Source: Oscillospiraceae bacterium (GTDB taxonomy: Bacteria; Bacillota; Clostridia; Oscillospirales; Ruminococcaceae). From it: 64,000 nucleotides of DNA. Position numbers and translations under genes: made by a program. Numbering within the stretch: position 1 is the first letter of the stretch; each line of letters begins with the position of its first letter. Below, piece by piece: positions 34,384-43,313 of the stretch. The stretch spans positions 213,335 to 277,334 of the forward strand of contig JAAVIC010000033.1 in assembly GCA_014799385.1 (NCBI GenBank). The letters are read 5' to 3'. The notes below the pieces were generated by a model, which did no database searches, was not told where the DNA came from, and saw only the letters and a program-made list of their open reading frames with translations.

Positions 34384-34420
34384 TCCCTTATATTATAGCA
34401 CAAAATAAGGGAAAAATCAA
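34384..34420 (-). promoter_or_regulatory. fic promoter with inverted-repeat operator
   Basis: TTGATT (34415-34420), 17-base spacer, TATAAT (34392-34397). An 8-base inverted repeat, TCCCTTAT (34384-34391) and ATAAGGGA (34405-34412), brackets the -10 box and half of the spacer, so a bound dimer would block polymerase. The winged helix of Fic itself is a candidate. Confidence 0.72.
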
Positions 34421-34446
34421 GAGTTGTGTTAAATATTACAAAAAAA

Positions 34447-34483
34447 GTTGCCACGCTAATCTTACATTGATCGGAGTGGCAAC
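34447..34483 (-). terminator. Terminator of int
   Basis: GTTGCCAC (34447-34454) and GTGGCAAC (34476-34483) form a stem; seven or more T follow on the minus strand. It lies 14 bases beyond the integrase stop codon and probably near the left attachment site. Confidence 0.8.
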
Positions 34484-34497
34484 AATATTTCATTTAA

Positions 34498-35763
34498 TCA
34501 GACCGCTCGGAATATATCCTTTGACACGCTTTTATTATCGCGTTCAAGCTCTTTTCGAGCGGATTCAAGCTCATTCAGCCGGCTAAGTTCATCGGCGGCG
34601 TCCTCCAGCCCCAGATGCGTGTACGTATTCAAAGTTACCCCTATATCGCTATGACCCATAAGATATTGAAGCGTTTTCGGGTTCATTCCCGCTCTCGCCA
34701 TATTGCTGCAGTAGGTATGCCGGCAGACATGCGGTGTTATGTTCGGGATCTGCAGCTTGTATATTTCGTTGTATCGCTTTACCATGTGATTGAATCGGTG
34801 TTCCCAGTGCATCGCCACAAGCGGAAAGCCGTCCTTGTCGGTAAACAGGAAACCCGTATGACCGCCGACTATGCGTTCACACTTTGGCGGCTTTCTGTCC
34901 TCGATTATCGCCTGAAAGCAGTATGCTACATCATCGGTAATAGGAATTTTACGCGTTCCCGCATTGGTTTTTGTAGATTCGATCATCAACTTCATATCAC
35001 TTGTTCTTTGGAGCTGGCGCTCAATATTCACCACTTTGTTTTCAAAATCAATATCGGAGATCGTCAAACCGCAAAATTCCGAAATTCTCATTCCCGTGTG
35101 GAACAGAATGTACACGACCTCATAATACTTGCAATAATTATTATCATCGTGAACAAATTTCAAAAACCGCCGCATATCGTCTTTGGTGACTGCTTGACGT
35201 GTCACGCTGTCATTGACCACGACCGTAGCCATTTCAAAACCGAACGGATTTTTACGCAGCACATCATCGTCCACAGCCATTTGAAACGCGGGACGAAGAA
35301 CTCCGCGCACGGTTTTGATAGTGCTATATCCCTTTCCATCCTCTTGGAGCTTGATAAGGAACAGCTTTGCATCGGATGTTTTGACCGAGCCTATCTTGCT
35401 TGACGAGAAAGGCTCTTTTGCAAGAAGGTTCTTTACAAAACCATAATTGCTTTTAGTACTGTACTTAACTCCCGTCTTAGTAGCAAGGTAACGTTCCACA
35501 AGCTCGTACACCGTCATATTCTTGTTTGACGGATCACAGAGCGTATCAAGATCGTAGCCTATCTGCTTTTCAAGCTCTCGAAGCGACAAGCAAGGTTTTT
35601 TTCCACTTGGCAGCGGATCGGTTGGTTCGAGCCGCCAACTGTATACAAAATGCGGCTTGCCGTTAATGTGATACTTAAACTGATACTTGCCGTCAGCTCT
35701 GATAGATTCACCGCGCCTTAAAATCCGCCGCTTTGAGTCGCGCCTTTGCGTGTTTCTCGGCAT
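34498..35763 (-). CDS. int: Tyrosine recombinase, Tn916-type integrase
   Basis: A 421-residue site-specific recombinase. The N-terminal arm-binding domain has the Tn916 Int pattern (RRGESIRADGKYQFKYHI, then YSWRLEPTDPLPSGKK and SLRELEKQI). The SAM-like core-binding domain spans about 75-180. Catalytic residues visible: Arg in HTGMRISEFCGL, His-x-x-Arg in TPHVCRHTYCSNM, the His in LMGHSD and Tyr in TLNTYTHLG. It overlaps the HTH gene upstream by 46 bases. Confidence 0.95.
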   Translation of the reverse strand: MPRNTQRRDSKRRILRRGESIRADGKYQFKYHINGKPHFVYSWRLEPTDPLPSGKKPCLSLRELEKQIGYDLDTLCDPSNKNMTVYELVERYLATKTGVKYSTKSNYGFVKNLLAKEPFSSSKIGSVKTSDAKLFLIKLQEDGKGYSTIKTVRGVLRPAFQMAVDDDVLRKNPFGFEMATVVVNDSVTRQAVTKDDMRRFLKFVHDDNNYCKYYEVVYILFHTGMRISEFCGLTISDIDFENKVVNIERQLQRTSDMKLMIESTKTNAGTRKIPITDDVAYCFQAIIEDRKPPKCERIVGGHTGFLFTDKDGFPLVAMHWEHRFNHMVKRYNEIYKLQIPNITPHVCRHTYCSNMARAGMNPKTLQYLMGHSDIGVTLNTYTHLGLEDAADELSRLNELESARKELERDNKSVSKDIFRAV

Positions 35764-35972
35764 AACAACTCCTCCTTTGCCTTAGGATCATTTTCAAGAA
35801 ATTTCTCAAACTCCGCACGCAGTATTAGCACCCTGTTGTGATAGAAAGCTAAAAAATCATACCGACCGCCGTTCTTCAAAAACCGAGAGAATTTCCGTGC
35901 GCTCAAGCCGAACAGTTCTATCGCTTCACGCGTATTCAAATAAGTTTTCTCCAACAAATCCGGCTTTTTCAA
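35718..35972 (-). CDS. Small helix-turn-helix protein, excisionase-like
   Basis: An 84-residue protein with a MerR/excisionase-type helix-turn-helix (TYLNTREAIELFGLSARKFS) and the wing NRVLILRAEFEKFL. It starts at TTG after GAGAGGAAG and overlaps both int and the next excisionase-like gene. In Tn916-type ends such a gene controls the integrase direction. It is diverged from the two upstream paralogues, since it lacks their YFNIGEK core. Confidence 0.78.
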   Translation of the reverse strand: MKKPDLLEKTYLNTREAIELFGLSARKFSRFLKNGGRYDFLAFYHNRVLILRAEFEKFLENDPKAKEELLCRETRKGATQSGGF

Positions 35973-36181
35973 TCTTCCTCTCCCCTCTCCATCAAAGAAT
36001 CAATGTACTCCTCAAATCGTTTTCGTATAATCAAGTAACGGTTTCCGTTCATTACCGAAAAGCGGTTCAAGTTATCCTCGGCAAGTCTGCGTATCCGCTT
36101 TTCTCCGATGTTGAAATATGCCGCCGCCTCGCTTACAGACAACAGATATTTTTCGCCGATTGAAATTTTGATCTCTGCCAT
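35969..36181 (-). CDS. xis: Excisionase, Tn916 Xis-like, copy A
   Basis: A 70-residue protein with the Tn916 Xis pattern: GEKYLLSVSEAAAYFNIGEK, RIRRLAEDN, then NGNRYLIIRKRFEEYI. ATG at 36181 was chosen because GGAGG lies eight bases upstream. It has its own copy of the shared prophage promoter at 36209-36237. Its stop overlaps the next gene by four bases. Confidence 0.88.
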   Translation of the reverse strand: MAEIKISIGEKYLLSVSEAAAYFNIGEKRIRRLAEDNLNRFSVMNGNRYLIIRKRFEEYIDSLMERGEED

Positions 36182-36208
36182 AGCGCTCACCTCCGTTTCG
36201 TTATCATT

Positions 36209-36237
36209 ATATTAACTCTGTTAAACGGAAATAGCAA
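36209..36237 (-). promoter_or_regulatory. Shared prophage promoter, copy D (xis)
   Basis: TTGCTA (36232-36237), 17-base spacer with CCGTTTAACAGAGT, TAATAT (36209-36214). Same layout as the copies at 54827, 56706 and 57713. Confidence 0.75.
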
Positions 36238-36261
36238 CTACTTACGGCAAAGAAAATCAAA

Positions 36262-36504
36262 CTAAATCGCCGAAGTTTCCTCTATAAATCTTTCGAATTT
36301 TGTGCGGATTATGAGGACACGATTCCCATTATATATTGAAAAACGTCTATCGGCAGAGCAGCCTTGATTGTACTCGGCAAGGCGGCGGAGCTTTTTCTCG
36401 CCGATGTTGAAATATGATGCTGCTTCCTTTATAGAAAGCAAGTACTTCTCACCTATAGGGAGAATCGTTTTCTCATTAGCTGACTGTTCTTGATTTTTGA
36501 TCAT
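36262..36504 (-). CDS. Excisionase, Tn916 Xis-like, copy B
   Basis: An 80-residue paralogue of the gene downstream: GEKYLLSIKEAASYFNIGEK, KLRRLAEYN, NGNRVLIIRTKFERFIEE. The second of two near ATG codons is used here because GGAGG lies eight bases before it. Two Xis copies in tandem could arise by duplication or by recombination between elements. Confidence 0.85.
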   Translation of the reverse strand: MIKNQEQSANEKTILPIGEKYLLSIKEAASYFNIGEKKLRRLAEYNQGCSADRRFSIYNGNRVLIIRTKFERFIEETSAI

Positions 36505-36577
36505 AGTCATATCCTCCTACAAAAATGTGTTTCTATAATTATTAGGACAGTTATTTTAAATTTGGGGACTAAAAATA

Positions 36578-36606
36578 AGCCCGCAAGGGAATAACCCTTA
36601 CGAGCT
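36578..36606 (-). terminator. Terminator of the two-gene cargo unit
   Basis: AGCCCGCAAGGG and CCCTTACGAGCT form a stem with a 5-base loop; TTATTTTTAG follows on the minus strand. It separates the cargo unit from the xis/int genes. Confidence 0.78.
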
Positions 36607-36623
36607 GTTCAAACAAAATGCCT

Positions 36624-37430
36624 CTATACTTTAGGTAAAAATCCAAACTGATTCAGTAAGTCTTGTTCATCTATTGGAGCATAACGAGAATTCACAATAA
36701 TATCACGTTCCAGAAAACCAGATAATGCTTCTTCTTGCCATTTTTCAAGTAATGCCGGATTGTTATTTAGAATATTATTGATATTTGAAAGAACTACTGG
36801 ATTGCTAAGTCTTTTAACTATAGGCAATACTTCTACCGGTTGTGAATTAGAATCAATAACATTGGCATGAGCCACTCTCCAAAACTTCTTTGCTGATAAA
36901 ATTCCAAGGATAAATGCATCAAGCAGTTCTTTCTGTGCCTCCTCACTTGTCATATCAACTGTATATCTCTCATAAGCTGTATCTAATTCATTTAATGTTC
37001 CAATTTCTTCAACAACTTGCGACTTACTATCAAACTTAACAACTTTTTTCTTAGTTGCTATAGACACAGTATGTTTTGACTTTCTTAATGCTGTATGTCT
37101 TTTTTCTTGCCTATTCTGAAGCCAATTTCTAAAACTTTCTTTTGCAATTTCTGTTAGTCCATCAACAATGGTTGGAATAACATCTATAATTAATTGAGCA
37201 TACCACGGAAGATCCTCATAACATAATGAATAGTCTTCTTCAGTACTTTTGATAGGTAGGGATGATGTGGTTTCATCAATAAGTTCAATATCGTAAACCG
37301 TGCCTGAATATGTTCCTTCTTTACGATGCCTTCCACCTCTACCGATTTTATCAGATGTTATATCATTACCATGCTTGTCCTTGCGAGGAACTTTGCATAT
37401 TGCTAAATCAAAATCTTTTTCTTCAGACAT
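36624..37430 (-). CDS. Unknown cargo protein, 268 aa
   Basis: An AT-rich gene whose product I do not recognise. The N-terminus is basic and hydrophilic (DLAICKVPRKDKHGNDITSD, then GRGGRHRKEGTYSG). The middle has an amphipathic stretch (DLPWYAQLIIDVIPTIVDGL) and a basic segment with KKKVVKF. The C-terminal half is helical with LLDAFILGILSAKKFW. ATG at 37430 was chosen because of the GAGGTG site. It lies 14 bases after the DUF4268-like gene, in the prophage position (between lysin and integrase) where defence genes often sit. Confidence 0.75.
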   Translation of the reverse strand: MSEEKDFDLAICKVPRKDKHGNDITSDKIGRGGRHRKEGTYSGTVYDIELIDETTSSLPIKSTEEDYSLCYEDLPWYAQLIIDVIPTIVDGLTEIAKESFRNWLQNRQEKRHTALRKSKHTVSIATKKKVVKFDSKSQVVEEIGTLNELDTAYERYTVDMTSEEAQKELLDAFILGILSAKKFWRVAHANVIDSNSQPVEVLPIVKRLSNPVVLSNINNILNNNPALLEKWQEEALSGFLERDIIVNSRYAPIDEQDLLNQFGFLPKV

Positions 37431-37444
37431 TCCACACCTCAATA

Positions 37445-38371
37445 TCATAAATATTTCTTAAATGCCGCTTTCATCTTGATCATAGTGTCCATGATCCAAT
37501 CAAACTGCGCTGTCCATTGGTTTTGTTCATCAAACTGTACGGATTTAGTTATCAAAATGCGGCTTGCCTTCTTCTCGGGCAATTCACGCCAATCAAAGAC
37601 AAGTCCGGATTTCTCCTCAATTTCACTTTTATGTTCCAGCAAGGACTTGAAAAGTTCTTTATCATCACTGATATACAGTTCTAAACTGATCTCATCCCTG
37701 CTGCGGATCTGCGACAGACCGATGTGGTATCCCGAGGATCCTATGCTGAAATCCATCCAATGATCGAAGGACGGTTTGCGCTGATTGAAACTCTTTGAAA
37801 AATCCTTGTTCTTAAAAGCGTAATTGTTAAACGCAATCCAATAATCATAAATTGCTTGGCGGCGCGGACTTGCACTGTTATTCCTCTTGACCTCTTTTGC
37901 CCAATCGTTAGGACGTTCGACAACCTCAAACTTGACGGCTGGCTCGGAATCGCCGATCTTATACAACTTGATCTCACAGAGGAAAAATCCTATTTTATCA
38001 TCGGTGTGGTTATTTAACCACTCAATAGCTGCTTTATGCTCCTCACGGGCATGTTTAACCACCCAGATTATGATATCGGCTGACTTACCGGACGCATATG
38101 TAATAAGTTTTCCCAAGTGATCGTGATTAGTGTCCTCAAGCTGATTTTCAATGATGATCTTCCTATCCGTTCCGGTTTCTGTGGCAAAAATATCAACGTT
38201 AAAGTCTCCCACAGACGATTCGGTTTCATCAATAGTTATCTCAAGTCCTACAGCATCGCCGAGCAAAGAGATATTTTCTTCCTCCGCAAGCCATGGTGTG
38301 AAATCCAAAGCCTCATGCAGCCATACTTCGCGCAAATCCTTGATTTCCTTAAGCTGTCCCAGATTGACCAT
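37445..38371 (-). CDS. DUF4268-type protein with nuclease-like core
   Basis: A 308-residue protein. The N-terminal half has FTPWLAEEENISLLGDAVGL and GDFNVDIFATETGTDRKIII, followed by ENQLEDTNHDHLGKLITYAS: an order of Asp and Glu-x-Gln residues like the PD-(D/E)xK nuclease fold with Gln in place of the usual Lys. The C-terminal half resembles DUF4268 (QAIYDYWIAFNNYAFK). Proteins of this type are seen as lone genes in mobile elements; function unproven. ATG at 38371 has GGAGG eight bases upstream. First gene of a two-gene unit. Confidence 0.82.
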   Translation of the reverse strand: MVNLGQLKEIKDLREVWLHEALDFTPWLAEEENISLLGDAVGLEITIDETESSVGDFNVDIFATETGTDRKIIIENQLEDTNHDHLGKLITYASGKSADIIIWVVKHAREEHKAAIEWLNNHTDDKIGFFLCEIKLYKIGDSEPAVKFEVVERPNDWAKEVKRNNSASPRRQAIYDYWIAFNNYAFKNKDFSKSFNQRKPSFDHWMDFSIGSSGYHIGLSQIRSRDEISLELYISDDKELFKSLLEHKSEIEEKSGLVFDWRELPEKKASRILITKSVQFDEQNQWTAQFDWIMDTMIKMKAAFKKYL

Positions 38372-38405
38372 TTGTTTGTCCTCCATACTATTTTACATTA
38401 TTTAT

Positions 38406-38434
38406 ATTGTACTACATTTTTTTGACTTTTACAA
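38406..38434 (-). promoter_or_regulatory. Promoter of the DUF4268 cargo unit
   Basis: TTGTAA (38429-38434), 17-base spacer, TACAAT (38406-38411), between the lysis terminator and the first cargo gene. Confidence 0.72.
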
Positions 38435-38454
38435 TAGGTTTTATAAAAAAAATT

Positions 38455-38482
38455 AGCCCGCAAGGAAAAATCCTCGCGGGCT
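38455..38482 (-). terminator. Terminator of the phage late operon
   Basis: AGCCCGCAAGGA / TCCTCGCGGGCT-type stem (38455-38482) followed on the minus strand by AATTTTTTTT. It lies directly after the lysin stop codon. Confidence 0.9.
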
Positions 38483-38486
38483 ACAC

Positions 38487-39368
38487 TCATCTCAGCAATT
38501 CATTAACTTTTCTCTGCACTGTCGAATAATCATACCCAGCAGCAGCCAATCTCTTTTTGCGTTCCTCGCCGTTGCCCCAATCTCCATGAATGACCTCACG
38601 GGCAAGTTCATCAACAGACTTTTTCGGTGCATACAAAATCTCGTTCACGCGCTTCTGCACTGCATAGTAATCGTATCCGGAATCTGTCAAGCGTTTCTTG
38701 CGTTCATCACCATTGCCCCACTTGCCGTCAAGGACCTCATGTGCCAGCTCGTCAACGAACTTTTTTGAGCTATTCGGACTTTTTGCGGCATAATCGACAA
38801 AACAAATATCACCATCAATGTAAAATCCATCAATTTTGTCAATGCCCCACTGCCACATAGTCTGTCCATAATCGTACTTTGACGGCGCATCGGGGCTGTT
38901 CGTCCAATGGGCAAGCCAGATGTCATATTTTCCGATCAAACGGTTCTTATCATAATAGCACTCCATAAAGGACGGATTTGCGTATACTCCCGCTGTATAT
39001 CCCGCACCCTTTATTGTCTCACAGAATGTAACTGCCATTTTGGTACGAATATCGTTAGTAAGTCCATTGATCTGCCGCTTTTCCTCCATATCAAAGAATA
39101 CGGGATATGTAGGAGCAAGCCCATTGATGACTTCAACACATTTTTCCGCTTCGGCTATTGCCTCGTCTACACTCATCGCGTAGCTGTACCAATAAAAGCC
39201 GTAGGGAATGTTATGCGCTTTGCAGTCGGAGATAAATTTGTCCATTGTGATGTCCTTTTTCGTGGAAAAACCTGCGCGGATAATCACAAAGTCCACTCCC
39301 GCTTTTTTAAGCTCTGCAAAATCAATGCCCTCCTGACAGTAGCTGATATCTACACCTTTAATTTTCAT
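38487..39368 (-). CDS. GH25 muramidase endolysin with two CW_7 repeats
   Basis: Phage lysin that cuts the glycan backbone of the host wall (293 aa). The GH25 domain opens IKGVDISYCQEGIDFAELKK and has the catalytic FFDMEEK (Asp and Glu). Two C-terminal Cpl-7 wall-binding repeats follow (KSVDELAREVIHGDWGNGEE and the preceding KFVDELAHEVLDGKWGNGDE). ATG at 39368 has GGAGG upstream and overlaps the holin end by 11 bases, so lysis genes are coupled. Confidence 0.95.
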   Translation of the reverse strand: MKIKGVDISYCQEGIDFAELKKAGVDFVIIRAGFSTKKDITMDKFISDCKAHNIPYGFYWYSYAMSVDEAIAEAEKCVEVINGLAPTYPVFFDMEEKRQINGLTNDIRTKMAVTFCETIKGAGYTAGVYANPSFMECYYDKNRLIGKYDIWLAHWTNSPDAPSKYDYGQTMWQWGIDKIDGFYIDGDICFVDYAAKSPNSSKKFVDELAHEVLDGKWGNGDERKKRLTDSGYDYYAVQKRVNEILYAPKKSVDELAREVIHGDWGNGEERKKRLAAAGYDYSTVQRKVNELLR

Positions 39369-39807
39369 CGCTGTTATCCTCCTTTTCTTGGGCGACTTTA
39401 GTCGCTTGCTCACTGCGATTGTGAAGCTGTTCCAAAATCTCCTTCAGTTTCTTCGGCACGGGGAGTCCCAAATGTGCCGAGTTTTCAAGCAGTGACACAC
39501 CCTCATTTGACAAATAAAAGAATATCACTGCTGTACGAAGAATATTTCCTGTACCGATGATCTGAATGTCAAGAATATTTGCAATGCCGACCAAAATTAA
39601 AATCAGCACCTTTCTGCAAATACCCTTGAAGCCTATTGCGCTCGACAGCTTTTTGTCAATAGCCGCGCACATCAGCCCCGTTATGTAGTCGGTAACTATA
39701 AACACAACAAGCGCGATCAGCAAACCGTCACAGCCGCCCAGATAGTAACCGAGCCACCCGCCCAAAACAGTAAATATGCCTTGAACCGTATTCCAAAACT
39801 CTTTCAT
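39358..39807 (-). CDS. Phage holin, phi-Cp/TcdE type
   Basis: A 149-residue holin. Three to four membrane segments: VLGGWLGYYLGGCDGLLIAL, VVFIVTDYITGLMCA, VLILILVGIANILDI and the later NILRTAVIFFYLSN, with the LLENSAHLGLPVPKKLKEIL motif of the phage_holin_4 family. Charged C-terminus. The frame is open to 39840, but ATG at 39807 has GGAGG. Directly before the lysin. Confidence 0.92.
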   Translation of the reverse strand: MKEFWNTVQGIFTVLGGWLGYYLGGCDGLLIALVVFIVTDYITGLMCAAIDKKLSSAIGFKGICRKVLILILVGIANILDIQIIGTGNILRTAVIFFYLSNEGVSLLENSAHLGLPVPKKLKEILEQLHNRSEQATKVAQEKEDNSDEN

Positions 39808-39820
39808 AAAATCAGCCTCC

Positions 39821-41542
39821 TTATTCATCAACAATATCATAAGTAATTTTCATAACCTGTCCGTCCAGCTTGCGAACCGGCTCGGAGAGGTTATTTATCG
39901 TAGTCAGACACAGCTTGCAGATGCCAGGCGCATAACCGAAATAGTGTTTGTCGGAACTGCTGTACGGGTAATACGGAGCAACATACAGCGGCAGAGTCAG
40001 TCCGTCAACCTTGATCAGATTTGCAAAAGAATACATTCTGGTGCCGTATGTAGGCATTGACAATCTCATTCTGTACCAGCTATAGCCGTCACCGTTCTTT
40101 CGTATTTGGAGCGCAAGCATCGAATGATCAATGTTGAAGCTGTCACAGAAAGCAAGCGGGGTATTCGTCTTTTCATCAAGATAAAATCCCCAAAATCCCG
40201 CCGCAGAAAAGTTGTTTAATCTGCCGTTATCGACATATTGAAAGACCTTATCGGTAACTTTTCCGCTTTTGTCAAACACTCTCATCTGTCCGTAATTCTC
40301 GGAATTCTCCGCGATTTTGCCGTCAATCAGCGGATTTTTTGTGACAAGGAAATACCTGCCGTCCCATTCAAATCCGCTTAAAGCATTGTTATAATCGGTT
40401 TCGGGAGTTCGTCCGTAAAACCACCTGTAATGATGACTCGAATTACTTGTTGTGACATAATAAAACCCTGCACCGTAATTCTGCAACGGTACGTCAGTTT
40501 CAATAATGCTTTTTGAGATTTGATGATAATCATTCAAACCAAAAACATAGTGATAAGCCTTAAATCCGCTTGTAGCTATACAGTGTATCTTATCACCGAT
40601 AACGTAAGGAAAATACGCAAGCCACTTCGGGTTCTCTTTCCAGGAACTTCTTATCTTTTCTTCTTCATCTTCGGGAACATAGTTTACATTTGACGTGTCG
40701 CAGTCGCAGTAATAATCGCTGTGAAAATACTTTGTATCACTTTGAGAATCCGGGATCTTTTCGGCGGCGGGAAAAAGCTCGATCACCTTTTTAATGCTTA
40801 TAATTCCGCAGAACGGTTTCTCCTTGCTGACGCTCACGACCTGCGGATCAAACATTATAAATTCGTAAATTCCGCCGTCTATAGTGCTCTTGGCAAACAT
40901 ACGAACATTTCCGTTTTCAAGACGGTTCATGTAAAACCACTTAAAATAAGTGTTGTTAAATTCCGAATTGTTTATGAATCGTCCAACTATTGTATGAAAC
41001 GTCTGCCGAAAGCCGTTTGTCGAACTGCTGTTCAAATCTGTGCCGCCAACAGACATATCCCAATATGCATCGTTGTAGCCGCAAGTGCCGCCGTCCTTTG
41101 TTGTAAGACAGATACAGCTTATTTCGCCGTTTGATTTATCGGACGGAAAATCCCAAACGTGGCGATATCCTTTTCCGTTCTCGATCTCTCCGCTTTCATT
41201 CTCATTGTAAGTTCCTATTTTGGAGTCGGTATTCGTATTTGCAATTCTCGCGTGACCTATCTCCTCGTTAGTCCATGGAAGCATCATATTGTCACCGTTT
41301 TCGGGAATCTTATCGCGGCAGACGATAACACCGCGAAACACAGTATCCGCAATATCTCCATGCAGGTCGCGGAGCATATTAAAGCTTCTGTCCTCGGTGC
41401 AGTCCATCCCCATTTCAATAAAGTCCGGCGGATTCAAAATCGTGTCAACCGCATTTGTTATCATATTCTCCTCATAGATCTCATGCCGGATTTCGCCGGT
41501 TTTGCCGTCAAAAAGCTGTATTTTTGCTTTACCCTTGATCAT
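39821..41542 (-). CDS. Phage tail/baseplate protein, unknown, 573 aa
   Basis: Large late protein without a domain I can name. It is rich in Tyr, Asn, Asp and Gly and mostly beta-like (MIKGKAKIQLFDGKTGEIRH; later VGGTDLNSSSTNGFRQTFHT). Its place between the tail endopeptidase-like gene and the holin is where host-binding or baseplate proteins lie. ATG at 41542 has GGAGGAG and overlaps the upstream gene by 14 bases. Confidence 0.78.
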   Translation of the reverse strand: MIKGKAKIQLFDGKTGEIRHEIYEENMITNAVDTILNPPDFIEMGMDCTEDRSFNMLRDLHGDIADTVFRGVIVCRDKIPENGDNMMLPWTNEEIGHARIANTNTDSKIGTYNENESGEIENGKGYRHVWDFPSDKSNGEISCICLTTKDGGTCGYNDAYWDMSVGGTDLNSSSTNGFRQTFHTIVGRFINNSEFNNTYFKWFYMNRLENGNVRMFAKSTIDGGIYEFIMFDPQVVSVSKEKPFCGIISIKKVIELFPAAEKIPDSQSDTKYFHSDYYCDCDTSNVNYVPEDEEEKIRSSWKENPKWLAYFPYVIGDKIHCIATSGFKAYHYVFGLNDYHQISKSIIETDVPLQNYGAGFYYVTTSNSSHHYRWFYGRTPETDYNNALSGFEWDGRYFLVTKNPLIDGKIAENSENYGQMRVFDKSGKVTDKVFQYVDNGRLNNFSAAGFWGFYLDEKTNTPLAFCDSFNIDHSMLALQIRKNGDGYSWYRMRLSMPTYGTRMYSFANLIKVDGLTLPLYVAPYYPYSSSDKHYFGYAPGICKLCLTTINNLSEPVRKLDGQVMKITYDIVDE

Positions 41543-43313
41543 CTTGCTCCTCCTCATACGGAATATAAATAAATGAAGTCTGAAAATTCCCACACGGAAT
41601 ATCATTCATAACATCGTGCAGATTTCCGATCCCGCCATCATACAACAGTGTGATTGCCTGAACAGTCTCGCGCATTTTTGAATTATCAAAATGCAGATTT
41701 ATTGTGCTTCCGAAACAGCCCGTTTCAAAGTCTGCGGATACCGGCATTATTGTCACCGTGCCGCTTGCAGTGGTAATTATCAGCGAAAAAGCCGCCGCAT
41801 TTATTTCATCATTTACGCTTACCGGATTCCGCAATTCAAAATACAGATCGCGGTTTGACGTATTTACGACTTTTATCGACGGAGGTGTAGTGATTATCGG
41901 CTCCCATACATTCGGAAGAATCTCACGGATACTTTTGCCGATACATTTTGCGCTCCATGACCTCGCATGAAATACGGGAAGTGTTTCGGAAAGCTCAAAA
42001 TATTTTCTCGGCAAAAGAGCACACAAAATTCTCTCAGTTCCAATAAATTTATTCTTTGATCCAAATCCCCTCTTAACGAAATGAACATCATCCGTGCGAA
42101 CCTCAATATACCCGTCCCACGGACTGTCGCCGGCGAGATACGCGCCCATGACATATCCCCATGACTGTATTTTAGGGAAAATGCCATGCGCGGTTTCCGA
42201 GATAACGTTCAGCGAGATCGTATTCTGCCCGTCTTTTGAAGTAAACGGATAGGTATAGGTTCTTGCAAAATCACCGGTGTGGTCAAAATCCTCAATGTAG
42301 CGCATCACCTCGTTCTCGTCCTTTTTGAGGATAAACACAACTTTTCCCACGCTTGACAGTGTGAATTTTACCGTTGAACAAAAAGCCGCGTAGGTGGATC
42401 TTAGCGCATTATACGAAATTCTGAAAATTCTCTGAACCTTTTCGGAAATAGAAATATCGGTGCTGTTTACCGCTGTTTTTATCTCTGCAGTGGAATCGCT
42501 GACATTCTCCTTAATCTCATTAGCTGTTTTTTCGATTTTGTATAGGTTATCGTTGATGCTTGGCGCGTAATCGCCTACAGTGATGGAAACATCATGCCTG
42601 TCGAACGGAGAATAACTCACGGAAATTATCCGGGTAAAAACGTCCAGATCAAACGGATGGAACACAATGTGAATATTATCGCCGATCCCGAAATCCAAGC
42701 TTTTATAAAGCGTCAAGCCATAGCTTGCCGTACCGGAACGGCTGTCAATATCCAATGTTAGATCCGAGATGTTCTTACCGTCCATGATCTCACGGTACTG
42801 CTCCGAGCCGCGATGACTGCGAATATTTATGCATTCTCCGCTGTATTCGATCTCACCGCCGCACAGCACGATCAACTGCATTAGTGCGGCTCTGCGGGAA
42901 CATTCCTGATTTATTTTCAATTCGATCGGTATTTGCGGTTCACAAATCCCCGCAGTGAGGGAGGTGCCTTCAAGCAACAGATCCAGGCACTTTGACGGCT
43001 CTCCGGAAAACTCAAATTTTGACAGTTTGAACTGCTCGTTATTGAGTTCATAGGATTTGTGCTCACAAGTGACCGTGCAGATCGTCAAACCGCCGGAAAT
43101 GGATTTTGCAATTCGTGCAATATTGAAAACATAGTCAAGAGTCCCGCTTTTCACCTGCACTTCAAAGCCTGTTGTTATGCCGTTTGCCATTTCAGATGTA
43201 ACAGAAAACTCAAAAGTACATTCTCCGTTCAAGCTGTCGGTAAGCGATGCGGAAATGACACGCGAATATTCGGCTTTTAGAATCGTGCCGTCAAAAACGC
43301 TGATTTTTGTCAT
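41529..43313 (-). CDS. Phage tail protein, endopeptidase/Dit-Tal-like
   Basis: A 594-residue tail protein. It begins MTKISVFDGTILKAEYSRVI with the domain usual for siphovirus tail-tip (Gp37/ReqiPepy6-like or prophage endopeptidase tail) proteins (SLNGECTFEFSV; IRSHRGSEQYREIMDGKNIS). A coiled region follows (NEIKENVSDSTAEIKTAV). The C-terminal half is diverse, with wall- or sugar-binding possibilities. Its ATG overlaps the tape-measure stop by four bases. Confidence 0.85.
   Translation of the reverse strand: MTKISVFDGTILKAEYSRVISASLTDSLNGECTFEFSVTSEMANGITTGFEVQVKSGTLDYVFNIARIAKSISGGLTICTVTCEHKSYELNNEQFKLSKFEFSGEPSKCLDLLLEGTSLTAGICEPQIPIELKINQECSRRAALMQLIVLCGGEIEYSGECINIRSHRGSEQYREIMDGKNISDLTLDIDSRSGTASYGLTLYKSLDFGIGDNIHIVFHPFDLDVFTRIISVSYSPFDRHDVSITVGDYAPSINDNLYKIEKTANEIKENVSDSTAEIKTAVNSTDISISEKVQRIFRISYNALRSTYAAFCSTVKFTLSSVGKVVFILKKDENEVMRYIEDFDHTGDFARTYTYPFTSKDGQNTISLNVISETAHGIFPKIQSWGYVMGAYLAGDSPWDGYIEVRTDDVHFVKRGFGSKNKFIGTERILCALLPRKYFELSETLPVFHARSWSAKCIGKSIREILPNVWEPIITTPPSIKVVNTSNRDLYFELRNPVSVNDEINAAAFSLIITTASGTVTIMPVSADFETGCFGSTINLHFDNSKMRETVQAITLLYDGGIGNLHDVMNDIPCGNFQTSFIYIPYEEEQDDQG

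Noticed and set aside
34364..34497. Left attachment site of the prophage
   Set aside because: It should lie here, but the right end is outside the window, so no core repeat can be identified.
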